DNA of 64,000 bases from Stenotrophomonas maltophilia (GTDB taxonomy: Bacteria; Pseudomonadota; Gammaproteobacteria; Xanthomonadales; Xanthomonadaceae): assembly GCF_006970445.1 (NCBI RefSeq), contig NZ_CP033877.1, positions 1,186,750 through 1,250,749 on the forward strand. The letters run 5' to 3'. The position numbers were made by a program, and so were the translations under genes. The notes beneath the pieces are model-generated. The model searched no databases. It saw nothing but the letters and a program-made list of their open reading frames with translations, and was not told the DNA's origin. Positions 25,207-34,262 of this stretch are shown here, one piece after another (position 1 is the first letter of the stretch; each line of letters opens with the position of its first letter).

Positions 25207-25523
25207 GGCGTGCCTCCGGCCAGCAATGTTTCCACCGCCTGGTCCAGGCGCAGGCTGACCACCGCCGGGGTGGCACCGGCGTCGTTGATCGACACGCGTA
25301 CATCGCGCAGCGGATGGCGATGGGCAAAGTCGGTGATCACTGCCTGCCAGATGCTGCCGAACCCCTGCGCGGCGGTGATGATGCGCACCGTCATCGCACC
25401 GTCCAGCGCAGCGGGCTCCAGCAGGATTTCCAGGTTGCCCGAGGCGAGCACGCCTACCAGCACCACATCGCGCGGGAACTGCACGCGGGTGCGGCCGTCG
25501 AATCGATAGTCGAGGGTTTCCAT
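25203..25523 (-). CDS. mdcC: Malonate decarboxylase acyl-carrier protein (delta subunit)
   Basis: The 106-residue carrier protein bears the phosphoribosyl-dephospho-CoA arm. The attachment serine is probably the one in VRVSINDAGATP, the conserved segment of the family. It shuttles acetyl and malonyl groups between MdcA, MdcH and MdcDE. It starts 10 bases after mdcA and overlaps mdcD by 4 bases. Confidence 0.93.
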   Translation of the reverse strand: METLDYRFDGRTRVQFPRDVVLVGVLASGNLEILLEPAALDGAMTVRIITAAQGFGSIWQAVITDFAHRHPLRDVRVSINDAGATPAVVSLRLDQAVETLLAGGTP

Positions 25524-25533
25524 GCTCTGTCCC

Positions 25534-27177
25534 TTACCAGTTGCGGAAGCGCTTGGGCGGGTCGTACAGGCCGCCGGACCAGCGCACCAGGTCCTTCACC
25601 GAACGTGCGGCCAGCAGGTCGCGACTGGCATCGCGCGGCGAAATGTCGAGGTCCTCAGGGCGCCGGATCACGCCGCGGTCGCGCAGGTTCTCCACCATCG
25701 CGCGGTCGCGGCCCAGGCCAACCGCGGTATAGCCGGAGACGCCGCGGATCGCCTGTTCGCGCTCCTCGGCAGTGCGGCACAGCAGCAGGTTGGCGATGCC
25801 TTCCTCGGTGAGCACGTGGCTGACGTCGTCGCCGTAGATCATCACCGGCGGCAGCGGCATGTCCGCGCGCTCGGCAAGTTCCCAGGCATCGAGTCGTTCA
25901 ACGAAGGCCGGCGCCATGTGTTCGCGGAAGGTTTCCACCATCTGCACCACCAGCTTGCGCCCGCGCGGCATTTCGCCGGGGCGTGCGGCCTGCTGCCCGG
26001 CCTTGATCCAGGCATCGCTGGCGTGGCGCCGGCCGCGTGCATCGGAACCCATGTTCGGCGCGCCACCGAAGCCGGCGATGCGGTCACGGGTGGCAGTGGA
26101 ACTGTTGCCCTGCAGGTCGATCTGCAGGGTGGAGCCGATGAACATGTCACAGGCATACAGGCCGGCGGTCTGCGAGAACGCGCGGTTGGAGCGCATCGAG
26201 CCATCGGCACCGGTGAAGAACACATCACTACGCGCGGCGATGTACTTCTCCATGCCCAGTTCCGAACCGAACGAGTGCACCGATCTGACGAAGCCCGATT
26301 CGATGGCGGGTATCAGCGCCGGGTGCGGATTGAGCGCCCAGTGCTGGCAGATCTTTCCCTTCAGCCCCAGCGATTCAGCGTAGGTCGGCAGCAGCAGTTC
26401 GATGGCGGCGGTGTCGAAGCCGATGCCATGGTTGAGGCGGTTGACGCCGTATTCGGCATAGATACCCTTGATGGCCATCATCGCCATCAGCACCTGGATC
26501 TCGGAGATCTGCGCTGGGTCGCGGGTGAACAGCGGCTCGATATGGTTGGGGCGCGGCGCCTGCACCACGAAGTTGACCCAGTCGGCGGGGATATCGACGC
26601 GGGGGAGGGTGTCGACGATCTCGTTGACCTGGGCGATGACGATGCCACCTCCGAAGGCGGTGGCTTCGACGATCACCGGGGTGTCTTCGGTATTCGGCCC
26701 GGTGTACAGGTTGCCGTGCCGATCTGCGGCCTGTGCTGCGACCAGGGCCACGCGCGGGGTCAGGTCGATGAAGTAGCGGCCGAACAGTTCCAGGTAGGTG
26801 TGGATGGCGCCGATCTGGATGCGGCCCTCGGCCACCAGGTTGGCCAGGCGCACCGATTGCGGGCCGGAGAACGAGAAGTCCAGCTTCGAGGCGACGCCGC
26901 GCTCGAACACGTCCAGGTGCGAGGGCAGCGACAGCACCGACTGCACCATGTGCAGGTCATGCACGCGGGCGGGGTCGAGGTCGGCCAACGCCTGGGCGAG
27001 GAAGTCGGCCTGCTTCTGGTTGTTGCCTTCCAGGCAGACCTTGTCGCCGGGCTCCAGCAGCGCATGCAGCAGTTCGCCCACATCACTGGCGGCAACGTCG
27101 CGGCCCCTGGCCCATGGCGCGGCCCGTTGCAGGCGGGCCTGGCGGCTGCGTTCCAACGTGTCCCAGCTCGGGTTCAT
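25534..27177 (-). CDS. mdcA: Malonate decarboxylase alpha subunit
   Basis: The 547-residue subunit is a CoA-transferase-type protein that exchanges acetyl-ACP and malonate to give malonyl-ACP and acetate. Family features include GDKVCLEGNNQKQADFL, a segment beginning FGGGIVIAQVNEI and GFGGAPNMGSDARGRRH. The start at 27177 (MNPSWDTL) is supported by GGAAG upstream and by family length. It is the first gene of the operon mdcACDEGBH-matC. A palindrome 25 bases upstream is the likely control site. Confidence 0.95.
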   Translation of the reverse strand: MNPSWDTLERSRQARLQRAAPWARGRDVAASDVGELLHALLEPGDKVCLEGNNQKQADFLAQALADLDPARVHDLHMVQSVLSLPSHLDVFERGVASKLDFSFSGPQSVRLANLVAEGRIQIGAIHTYLELFGRYFIDLTPRVALVAAQAADRHGNLYTGPNTEDTPVIVEATAFGGGIVIAQVNEIVDTLPRVDIPADWVNFVVQAPRPNHIEPLFTRDPAQISEIQVLMAMMAIKGIYAEYGVNRLNHGIGFDTAAIELLLPTYAESLGLKGKICQHWALNPHPALIPAIESGFVRSVHSFGSELGMEKYIAARSDVFFTGADGSMRSNRAFSQTAGLYACDMFIGSTLQIDLQGNSSTATRDRIAGFGGAPNMGSDARGRRHASDAWIKAGQQAARPGEMPRGRKLVVQMVETFREHMAPAFVERLDAWELAERADMPLPPVMIYGDDVSHVLTEEGIANLLLCRTAEEREQAIRGVSGYTAVGLGRDRAMVENLRDRGVIRRPEDLDISPRDASRDLLAARSVKDLVRWSGGLYDPPKRFRNW

Positions 27178-27202
27178 CGACCGGCTTCCGATTGGCATTG
27201 AA

Positions 27203-27221
27203 ATAATTACGGCATAATTAT
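27203..27221. promoter_or_regulatory. Palindromic operator of the malonate decarboxylase operon
   Basis: ATAATTACGGCATAATTAT has two perfect 7-base arms around a 5-base centre, within an AT-rich island 25 bases before mdcA. It fits a site for the GntR-type regulator at the far end of the cluster. The -10 region probably overlaps it. Confidence 0.65.
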
Positions 27222-27373
27222 GATGGGTGTGCAATCCGCGCTGCAGCAAATCCGGGACTGGTGATCCACGCCATGCGTGGGTGTGCTGATGGGCGCATTC
27301 AGTTTTAGGCTCGGCCTCTGTACGCTTGGTCTCGACGCGGGCGCCGCCCGCCGTCCAGGGAAAGGAGACCCGC

Positions 27374-27850
27374 ATGGATCTACGGACATTGGCCGCCGGC
27401 ATGGCACGCCTGCGCAGGCTCACCCGCGTAGTGGCCTTCGCACTGCTGGGGCTCCATGTGTTGGGAATGCTGGTGGGGCAATTGGTGAAGGGCGCACCGC
27501 CACCGCTGTGGGCATGGGGTCTACCCCTGCTGTTCGCGGGCGTGATCTGGTTCGATGTGCGCCACCTGTTGGCGCGCAGCGATGCAGTGCGCGCGGTCAG
27601 CGCTTTCGACCAGGCCAGGGAGAAACTGTCAACGCTGGACGAGGCCGCGCGCGTTGCGCACCTGCTGCGTCTGAAGCGGCGGACGTTGTTGGCCGGCGTG
27701 TCATTGATCGCCAGCGTCGTCACGCTGCTGTTCGTCCCCGACGATCACCCGCGTGCGGTTGCCTGGACGTGGCTGTGGCTGTTCGTCAGTGGGTTCATGA
27801 CGTTCACCTACTGCGGCGGACTCCTGCTGGCGCGCCGCTGGCTGCGGTGA
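27374..27850 (+). CDS. Hypothetical four-helix membrane protein
   Basis: The 158-residue protein has membrane helices at about 18-38, 46-60, 105-122 and 128-152, with a soluble helical loop between the second and third (AFDQAREKLSTLDEAARVAHLLRL, read in part). The start at 27374 is set by AAAGGAG 7 bases upstream. It is divergent from mdcA and monocistronic. I do not recognise the family. Confidence 0.72.
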   Translation: MDLRTLAAGMARLRRLTRVVAFALLGLHVLGMLVGQLVKGAPPPLWAWGLPLLFAGVIWFDVRHLLARSDAVRAVSAFDQAREKLSTLDEAARVAHLLRLKRRTLLAGVSLIASVVTLLFVPDDHPRAVAWTWLWLFVSGFMTFTYCGGLLLARRWLR

Positions 27851-27964
27851 GTCACCGCCGGGAATGGCCCGGCGCCAGCGCCAGGCCATTGAATCCACGC
27901 ATTTCATGCATCTACCGTGTCGGCCAAGCTCGACACGTACCGACAGCGCCGCACATCTGTCGGA

Positions 27965-28066
27965 GGCGGGGCACTGCGGGTGTGCGGGGTGTGAGCCGCA
28001 TGGATGCGGCGACCAAGCCCCCATGGACGGGTTCACGGCGTCCCCGCACACCCACAGTGCCCCGCC
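27965..28066. repeat. Large 25-base-arm hairpin element
   Basis: The 25-base arms at 27965-27989 and 28042-28066 match at 24 of 25 positions when paired (outer bases GGCGGGGCACTG / CAGTGCCCCGCC). The 52-base loop holds a second stem GCCGCAT/ATGCGGC. It fills most of the gap between two converging genes. The upstream part of the gap (27890-27945) has two further short hairpins of GGTAGATGCATG and GTGTCG type. No gene is seen in 27851-28142. Confidence 0.8.
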
Positions 28067-28142
28067 GCTACCCAGGAAACCTGCATGTGACCTTGATGTT
28101 GCTTCGGCGGGTGCCGGGCGCAGCCCGGCAACCCTGCCTGCC

Positions 28143-30338
28143 TCAGAACTTCCAGCGCAGGCTGGCCGACACGAAGCGCGGCTCGCCGAAGTTGTTGTAG
28201 TCCAGGTTGGCCCAGTAGGTCTTGTCCAGCGCGTTGCGCACGCTCAGCGTCGCGGTCCAGTTGTCGCTGATGCGGTAGTTGGCGTTGAACTGCACCAGTG
28301 AGTAGGCCGGCTGGTTCACCGTCACCGTGCCTCCCAGCGGGTAGGCGATGTTGTAGCCCTGCACCTTGCTCTGCCACTGCAGGCCACCGCCGATGCTCAG
28401 GCGCTCCAGCGCGCCGCGCAGCTGCAGCTGGGTGTTGAGCTGCAGCAGGTCCTTGGGCGGATTGGCGTACAGCAGGTCGGTGGCGGCGCGGGTCACCTTG
28501 ACGCGGGTGTAGCCGGCATTGACCGTCCAGCCCGGCAGGATCTCGCCGTTGACGTCCATCTCCCAACCACGTGCCTTGGTGCCGTTGATGCCGATGTAGG
28601 CCGAGCTGCCGTCGCTCAGCGTGCCTTCCGGCACGCTCATGTCGCGCACCGCGTAGTTGTCCTGCTTGGCCTCGAACACTGCCGCATTGGCGGTCAGGCG
28701 GCCATCGAACCACTGCGTCTTGATGCCCGCTTCCAGGTTCGAGCCCTGCACCGGTGCCAGCAGGTTCTCGTTGCGGTCCTTGTAGTTCTGCGGATTGAAG
28801 ATCTCGGTGTAGCTGGCATACGCCGAGACGTTCGGGGTGATCTCGTAGACCAGGCCCACGTACGGGGTGACTTCATCGCTCACCTTGTACGCACCGCTGG
28901 TGCCGGTATAAGCACCGGCGGCGTTGTACGAGCGGCTGAGCGTTTCCCAGCGGCTCAGGCGTGCACCGGCAATCAGGGACAGCGGCTCGGCCAGGCGCAG
29001 GCGGGTGGCCAGATAGACGCCGCTCTGCGTGGTCTTGGCCACGCGACGTGCGCCGGTGCGGGTGTAGGTCACCTCGGAAATGTCGCCGTTCCAGTTGAAC
29101 ACGTTGGGGATGTAGTAGCAGCGCTCACGCCCGCAGGTCGCCCAGTCGCCCGGGAAGTTCAGTGCCACGGTATTGGTGGTGCCTTCCAGGTCCGACCACT
29201 GCGCGCCGACGGTGAGATCGTGGTCGCGGCCGAACAGCGGGAAGGTGCCGGTCAGGTAGGCATCGACATTGCGGCGGGTGTCCTTCGAATCACCGGCGGC
29301 CGCGCGCAGGTAGATGCCCGAGCCGGTCACCGGGTCCGGGTTGCCGGTGCCGTACAGGCGCACGTTCTGCACGTTGCCGCGGGTGTAGGCGGTGTTGATC
29401 TTCAACAGCCAGTTGTCGCCGAAACGCTGCTCCAGGTTGGCGAAGGCGGTGTTGCTCTCGCGCTTCCAGTAGCTCCACTTCGGCGACAGGTTGGTCGAGC
29501 GCGCCAGATGGGCGAAGTTGCCCTGGTTGTCGAAGAACGCCACGGTGCCCCAGGTCGAACCGGTGGGGTTGTTGTCCTGGGTCTGGTAGCCGACGGTGAC
29601 GGTGGTGCTGTCGGTGACATCGCCTTCCAGCACCGCCATGCCGGCCATCTTGTTTTCCTTGTAGCGGTCGTAGTACAGGCCGCGGTCGGTGTAGGCGGCG
29701 ACCACGCGGCTGCGGAAGCGGCCGTCGGCGGTCAGCGGCGCGGTCACGTCGGCTTCCATGCGGCGGTAGTCCCAGCTGCCGGCGCTGACCGCGAACGACG
29801 CATCGAATTCCTTGCCGGGGCGCTTGCGCAGCAGGTTGACCGTGGCCGATGGCACGCCGGCGCCGCTGAGCAGGCCGTTGGCGCCGCGGATCACTTCGAT
29901 GCGGTCGTAGAAGGCGGTGTCGTATTCCTGGTTGGTGGAGCCGCTGTAGGTGGGAATGCCATCGACCTGGAAGTCGGTGATGGCAAAGCCGCGCGCGTAG
30001 TACAGCGGGCGCTGCGTGTCATAGAAGGACACGCTGACGCCGGTCACGTTGCGCATCACATCGTTGATGCTGAACAGTGATTCGTCCTGCAGGCGCTTCA
30101 GGATGATCGCGGTGGCCGACTGCGGCGTTTCCTGCAGGGTGATCGGCAGGCGCGTGGTGCTGGCCGGCGGAGCCGACTGCTCGGCACGCACGCTCACCCT
30201 GTCCAGGGTTTTGGCATCGGCATCGGCAGCGCCATCGGCGGCGAACGCGCTGGGCGCGGCCAGCAGTGTCAACGACGAAAGCAGGGCGGCCGGCAGCAGC
30301 GCGCGGCGGGGCAGGCGGTTACGGAGGGGCAGGGACAT
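28143..30338 (-). CDS. TonB-dependent siderophore receptor
   Basis: The 731-residue outer-membrane receptor has a signal peptide (core RRALLPAALLSSLTLLAAP). A plug domain covers ~45-170, with LPITLQETPQSATAII, YYARGFAITDFQVDGIP and YDRIEVIRGANGLLSGAG. A 22-strand barrel follows, ending in a terminal phenylalanine (ASLRWKF). It imports a ferric siderophore with energy from TonB; which one is unknown. The start at 30338 is chosen at the signal peptide. A Fur-like site lies upstream. No synthesis or permease genes are adjacent. Confidence 0.93.
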   Translation of the reverse strand: MSLPLRNRLPRRALLPAALLSSLTLLAAPSAFAADGAADADAKTLDRVSVRAEQSAPPASTTRLPITLQETPQSATAIILKRLQDESLFSINDVMRNVTGVSVSFYDTQRPLYYARGFAITDFQVDGIPTYSGSTNQEYDTAFYDRIEVIRGANGLLSGAGVPSATVNLLRKRPGKEFDASFAVSAGSWDYRRMEADVTAPLTADGRFRSRVVAAYTDRGLYYDRYKENKMAGMAVLEGDVTDSTTVTVGYQTQDNNPTGSTWGTVAFFDNQGNFAHLARSTNLSPKWSYWKRESNTAFANLEQRFGDNWLLKINTAYTRGNVQNVRLYGTGNPDPVTGSGIYLRAAAGDSKDTRRNVDAYLTGTFPLFGRDHDLTVGAQWSDLEGTTNTVALNFPGDWATCGRERCYYIPNVFNWNGDISEVTYTRTGARRVAKTTQSGVYLATRLRLAEPLSLIAGARLSRWETLSRSYNAAGAYTGTSGAYKVSDEVTPYVGLVYEITPNVSAYASYTEIFNPQNYKDRNENLLAPVQGSNLEAGIKTQWFDGRLTANAAVFEAKQDNYAVRDMSVPEGTLSDGSSAYIGINGTKARGWEMDVNGEILPGWTVNAGYTRVKVTRAATDLLYANPPKDLLQLNTQLQLRGALERLSIGGGLQWQSKVQGYNIAYPLGGTVTVNQPAYSLVQFNANYRISDNWTATLSVRNALDKTYWANLDYNNFGEPRFVSASLRWKF

Positions 30339-30454
30339 GGTGGGCTCGAGGCTCGGAAGCGGGGAAGGGCGGCAACAGTCGTCCAGCACCCGGGGCGGCG
30401 GCTTCGGGCACAGCAGGTCCATCTGGGAGGGGCGCGGTCACTGCGCAGGACGCA

Positions 30455-30479
30455 AATGTAAATAATTCTTAACAACATT
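30455..30479 (-). promoter_or_regulatory. Fur-like AT-rich site before the siderophore receptor
   Basis: AATGT and ACATT form the ends of a 25-base AT-rich symmetric stretch containing AAGAATTATT, about 115 bases before the receptor start. It resembles a degenerate Fur box. This is inference from composition and gene type. Confidence 0.45.
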
Positions 30480-30531
30480 ACAATTCGCGTCATTGTGCAT
30501 CGCCTTTCCGGCACTGGGCATCGCCTGGGCC

Positions 30532-30627
30532 GGGGTCGGATCCCGTTGCTGCAGGCAATGGGCCCTGACCCCACCATCGGCGCCCAGGCGCAGGTCAGGG
30601 CCCTCCCGCGCGGGAGGAATCCGACCC
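30532..30627. repeat. Nested inverted-repeat element related to the GGGGTCAGATCCC family
   Basis: Outer arms GGGTCGGAT / ATCCGACCC and inner arms GGGCCCTGACC / GGTCAGGGCCC pair perfectly over 96 bases. Each half can also fold alone into a GGGGTC...GACCCC hairpin. The gap 30339-30694 otherwise holds only the receptor promoter; I see no gene in it. Confidence 0.75.
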
Positions 30628-30694
30628 GCCCTGCACAAAAACAAACGGCCACCGGAAGGTGGCCGTTCGTCTGCATCGAAAGGAACGCGCAGGC

Positions 30695-32395
30695 TTACAG
30701 CGCCTGCAGTTCCTCGTTGGCGTTGCGCTTTTCCTTGGCCGGCGCCGGAACCGCTGCCGGCACCGCTACCGGAGCGGGCGATGCTGCATTCGCGTCCACC
30801 GGCACATCCAGGTACGGCAACTGCAGGGTCTGGCTGGTCAGCGTGCGGATCTCGTTGACCAGCGCGGCGCTGTCGTTGAGCTTGCGCCCGTACGACGGCA
30901 CGATCTCGCGCAGGCGGGTTTCCCAGCCGGCCTTCATCTGGTCCGGGAAGGCCTTGGCCATCAGGTCCAGCATGATCGGCGGCGAGGTCGACGCACCCGG
31001 CGAGGCGCCGAGCAGGGCGGCGATGGTGTGATCCTTGTCGGTCACGATCTCGGTACCGAACTGCAGCACCGGGCCCTTCAGCGGATCACGCTTGATGATC
31101 TGCACGCGCTGGCCGGCGGTGACCAGCTTCCAGTCACCCGGCTTGGCATTGGGGAAGTACTTGACCAGCTCGGCCTGGCGGTCGGCATCGTTCAGGCGTG
31201 CCTGGCCCATCAGGTACTGCACCAGGTCCAGGTTGTCCTTGCCCACTTCCAGCATCGGGCCGACGTTGTTGTGGTTCACCGACGAATACAGGTCCCACCA
31301 CGAGCCGTGCTTGAGGAACTTGGTGCTGTACAGCGCGAACGGCCCGAACAGGACCACCGGCTTGCCGTCCAGCTTGCGCGCATCCAGGTGCGGCACCGAC
31401 ATCGGCGGCGAACCGGTCTCGGCCATGCCGTAGGCCTTCACGCCGTGGCGCGAGGTCACGTCCTGGCCCTGGAAGGCGAGGAACTGGCCACCGACCGGGA
31501 AGCCGGCGTAGTCCTTCGATTCCGGAATGCCGGACATCTGCAGCAGCTTCAGCGCGGCGCCACCGGCACCGATGAACACGAAGCGGGCGTGGGTGGTGGA
31601 CTCGGTGCCGGCCTTGAGGTCCTTCACCGTCACGTTCCAGCTCTTGTCGGCGTTCTGCCGCAGCGCGCTCACCTCATGGTTGAGGTGCAGGCTGAAGTTC
31701 GGGCTGCGCTGCAGGCCGGTGGTCAGCTGGCGGGTGATCACACCGAAGTTGACGTCGGTGCCCAGCGGCATCCAGGTCGCGGCGACCTTCTGCTTCGGGT
31801 CACGGCCTTCCATCAGCAGCGGTGCCCACTGCTTGATCTGTGCCGGATCCTCGGAGTACTGCATGCCGTAGAACAACGGGTTCTTGACCAGAGCCTGCTG
31901 GCGCTTGTGCAGGTAGGCGATGTTGTCATCGCCCCAGACGAAGCTCATGTGCGGGGTCGGGTTGATGAAGTCGCTGGGCTGGCTCAGCCGGCCTTCCTTC
32001 ACCTGGTGCGACCAGAACTGGCGCGAGACCTCGAACGATTCGGCAATGCCGACCGCGCGCTTGGTCTCGATGCTGCCGTCGGGCAGCTCCGGGGTGTAGT
32101 TCAGTTCGGCGAAGGCCGAGTGGCCGGTACCGGCATTGTTCCAGCCGTCGGAGCTTTCACCGGCGACGCCGTCGAGGCGTTCGTAGACCTGGATGTTCCA
32201 GTCCGGCTGCAGTTCCTGCAGGTAGGTGGCCAGGGTGATGCTCATGATGCCGGCGCCAACCAGCACAACATCGACGGGCTTGTCGTTGCTGGCGGCGGGC
32301 ACGGAACGCTGGGTCAGCGGCCAGTACAGGAACAGCGCGGCGGCCAGCAACAGCAGCACGAGCAGGGCGAGCAGGGCCTTGCCAAATTTCTTCAT
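30695..32395 (-). CDS. mqo: Malate:quinone oxidoreductase, N-terminally anchored
   Basis: The 566-residue FAD enzyme oxidises malate to oxaloacetate and passes electrons to quinone, replacing or bypassing NAD malate dehydrogenase in the citric acid cycle. An FAD-binding motif [20 protein letters not shown] begins at ~residue 43, and Mqo landmarks such as [17 protein letters not shown] and [13 protein letters not shown] follow. A membrane segment ([20 protein letters not shown]) precedes the enzyme, a longer N-terminus than cytosolic-face Mqo usually has. The tail is Ala/Pro-rich. The start at 32395 is set by that segment. Confidence 0.93.
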   Translation of the reverse strand: MKKFGKALLALLVLLLLAAALFLYWPLTQRSVPAASNDKPVDVVLVGAGIMSITLATYLQELQPDWNIQVYERLDGVAGESSDGWNNAGTGHSAFAELNYTPELPDGSIETKRAVGIAESFEVSRQFWSHQVKEGRLSQPSDFINPTPHMSFVWGDDNIAYLHKRQQALVKNPLFYGMQYSEDPAQIKQWAPLLMEGRDPKQKVAATWMPLGTDVNFGVITRQLTTGLQRSPNFSLHLNHEVSALRQNADKSWNVTVKDLKAGTESTTHARFVFIGAGGAALKLLQMSGIPESKDYAGFPVGGQFLAFQGQDVTSRHGVKAYGMAETGSPPMSVPHLDARKLDGKPVVLFGPFALYSTKFLKHGSWWDLYSSVNHNNVGPMLEVGKDNLDLVQYLMGQARLNDADRQAELVKYFPNAKPGDWKLVTAGQRVQIIKRDPLKGPVLQFGTEIVTDKDHTIAALLGASPGASTSPPIMLDLMAKAFPDQMKAGWETRLREIVPSYGRKLNDSAALVNEIRTLTSQTLQLPYLDVPVDANAASPAPVAVPAAVPAPAKEKRNANEELQAL

Positions 32396-32587
32396 GGGGG
32401 CGGGATCGTTGGCGGAGGGGAGGAGTTCAGGATGCGCATGGGGCAGGGAAAGGGCGTGAAGAAACAACGCCTTGCAACATCCTGGCGCGATTCTAACCGG
32501 TTCCGGTCCTTTTTTGATGCAACGCAGCATCCGACGTTTCGCGGCACCGTCACCAGTAGCGCAGGCTAGGCTTGGCGACGCCTTCAA

Positions 32588-33034
32588 TCAGACCAGCTCA
32601 AGGATCTCGTCACCGGCCTCGTCGACCCCGCCGGTCGGGCGCCAGCCCAGGCGGCGGTAGAAGCCATGCGAGCGCGAACGCGGGTCGGCCGAGCAGGCCA
32701 GGAACAGCCGCCGGTGGCCGGCATCGCGGGTCAGGCTGACCACTTCCTGCAGCAGCTGGCGGCCGATGCCGCGGCCCTCGTACTCCGGCAGCAGCGCCAG
32801 CACCAGCACCTCGCCGCTGTCGCGGTCGGCGAAGCAATAGCCGGCCATGCGCTCCCCATCCCAGGCGACGCGGCCAATCGAATCGCCCTGGGCAATGCCG
32901 GCCGCCCAGCTGTCCACGGTGATGCCCAGCCGCGCCAGCTGCTCGGCACTGAAGGCGTTCTCGCGGGTGCGCCCGCGCAGGTCGATGCAGGCGGCGGCAT
33001 CTTCGGGGCGGGCGTCGCGTACGAACACGGGCAT
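32588..33034 (-). CDS. GNAT family N-acetyltransferase
   Basis: The 148-residue acetyltransferase has the acetyl-CoA loop motif LPEYEGRGIGRQLLQEV and the strand GEVLVLALLP before it. The end (RSHGFYRRLGWRPTGG) is the usual GNAT C-terminus. Of two ATGs, AAGG abuts the one at 33043 but lies 9 bases before the one at 33034, so 33034 is taken. The acceptor is unknown. Confidence 0.87.
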   Translation of the reverse strand: MPVFVRDARPEDAAACIDLRGRTRENAFSAEQLARLGITVDSWAAGIAQGDSIGRVAWDGERMAGYCFADRDSGEVLVLALLPEYEGRGIGRQLLQEVVSLTRDAGHRRLFLACSADPRSRSHGFYRRLGWRPTGGVDEAGDEILELV

Positions 33035-33123
33035 GCCGGACATCCTTGTAGTGATCGGCCCGCCAGTATCCGCATCGCGCATGGACCCGGTGTGTAGGCT
33101 CGATGGAGATCCGATGGAGCCCC

Positions 33124-33209
33124 AAAAAAGGGGACAGAGGGGATTAAGTCGTATTTGCCTTGGATGTCGTACTGGCCTTAAACGACTTAATCCCCTCCGT
33201 CCCCTTTTT
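33124..33209. repeat. GGGGACGGAGGGGATTAAG-type hairpin (long loop)
   Basis: Arms at ~33124-33152 and ~33180-33209 (AAAAAGGGGAC and GTCCCCTTTTT outer ends, GATTAAGTCG/CGACTTAATC inner ends) flank a ~27-base loop. The left arm has ACAGAGG where other copies have ACGGAGG. It lies between two minus-strand genes and ends in a T-tract. Confidence 0.85.
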
Positions 33210-33219
33210 GCGCTGTGCG

Positions 33220-34125
33220 TCAGCGCTTGCGCCGGATCAATGCCGAGGAAGCATCCAGCACCGCGCGGGTCAGCAGCGCCATGGTCTGCACGTCGCCCTT
33301 CCAGTGCTGCCAGTACAGCGGCACGTCTTCCCATGCGCGCTGGCGCACGTAGACCAGCCGGCCGGCGTCCAGGTGCCGCTTGACCAGCGGCAGCGGGTTC
33401 ATGGTCCAGCCCATGCCACCGAGGTTGGCCTGCACGAAGGCGCGGGTGGAGGGAATCCACCAGGTCGGCGCGGTGCTGGGCAGGTCGTCGCCGGCCATGC
33501 GCCGGGCGAAGCGCGACTGCATTTCGTCCTTGCGGTTGAACACCAGTACCGGCGCCTGTGCCAGCGCCTGCGCGGTCACGCCCTTGGCGAAGTGGCGCTC
33601 GCGGAACTCGGGGGTACAGGTGGCGGCGTAGCGGATGCTGCCCAGCGCATGGATCTGGCAGCCCTGCACCGGCTCGTCCAGCGTGGTCACTGCGCCGAGT
33701 ACCGTGCCTTGGCGCAGCAGCTCCACGGTGTGGTCCTGATCCTCCACGCGCAGGTCCAGGGTGGTGCCGGTGCTCTGTGCGAACTGCGAGGCCGCCTGCG
33801 GGAACCAGGTTTCCAGGCTGTCGTGGTTTACCGCCACCGGGATGCTGGCCTGGGGCAGGTCTTCGTCGGCCAGACCCATCCGGTGCAGCGCATCGTGTTC
33901 GAGCAGGGCGGTCTGTTCGGCCAGCTGCACCAGCACCTGGCCTTCGGCGGTGGCGGTGGCCGGGGTACCGCGCTTGACCAGCAGGCGCCCGACCCGGTCC
34001 TCCAGTGCCTTGACCCGCTGCGAGATGGCCGAGGGCGTGACATTCAGCGACTGCGCGGCGCGGTCGAAGCTGCCTTCGCGGATCACCGCGGCCAGGGCGC
34101 GCAGCTGGGCATGGTCGATACGCAT
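33220..34125 (-). CDS. argP: LysR-family regulator, ArgP/LysG type
   Basis: The 301-residue protein has an N-terminal helix-turn-helix (QLRALAAVIREGSFDRAAQ, then TPSAISQRVKALEDRVG) and a LysR ligand domain with ArgP-like signatures (GGMGWTMNPLPLVK). ArgP/LysG proteins sense lysine or arginine and switch on a basic amino-acid exporter. The divergent neighbour is exactly such an exporter, 137 bases away, with the shared control region between them. This pairing makes the assignment strong. Confidence 0.92.
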   Translation of the reverse strand: MRIDHAQLRALAAVIREGSFDRAAQSLNVTPSAISQRVKALEDRVGRLLVKRGTPATATAEGQVLVQLAEQTALLEHDALHRMGLADEDLPQASIPVAVNHDSLETWFPQAASQFAQSTGTTLDLRVEDQDHTVELLRQGTVLGAVTTLDEPVQGCQIHALGSIRYAATCTPEFRERHFAKGVTAQALAQAPVLVFNRKDEMQSRFARRMAGDDLPSTAPTWWIPSTRAFVQANLGGMGWTMNPLPLVKRHLDAGRLVYVRQRAWEDVPLYWQHWKGDVQTMALLTRAVLDASSALIRRKR

Positions 34126-34262
34126 CGAATTAAGTTCCGCTAATGTTGGTTTAGGAAGTTTAGCTCGTCTTTTTCATGTTGCGGCGCGACAATGGCGCTC
34201 GTTCCGGTGCTGTCCGCCTTCGCGAGGCACCGTCCCCCCAGCAATACAAGGCAGTGAATCCC

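Noticed and set aside
25522..27201. Plus-strand 559-codon frame opposite mdcA
   Set aside because: It lies fully inside mdcA, whose family match is strong, and has shadow-like composition.
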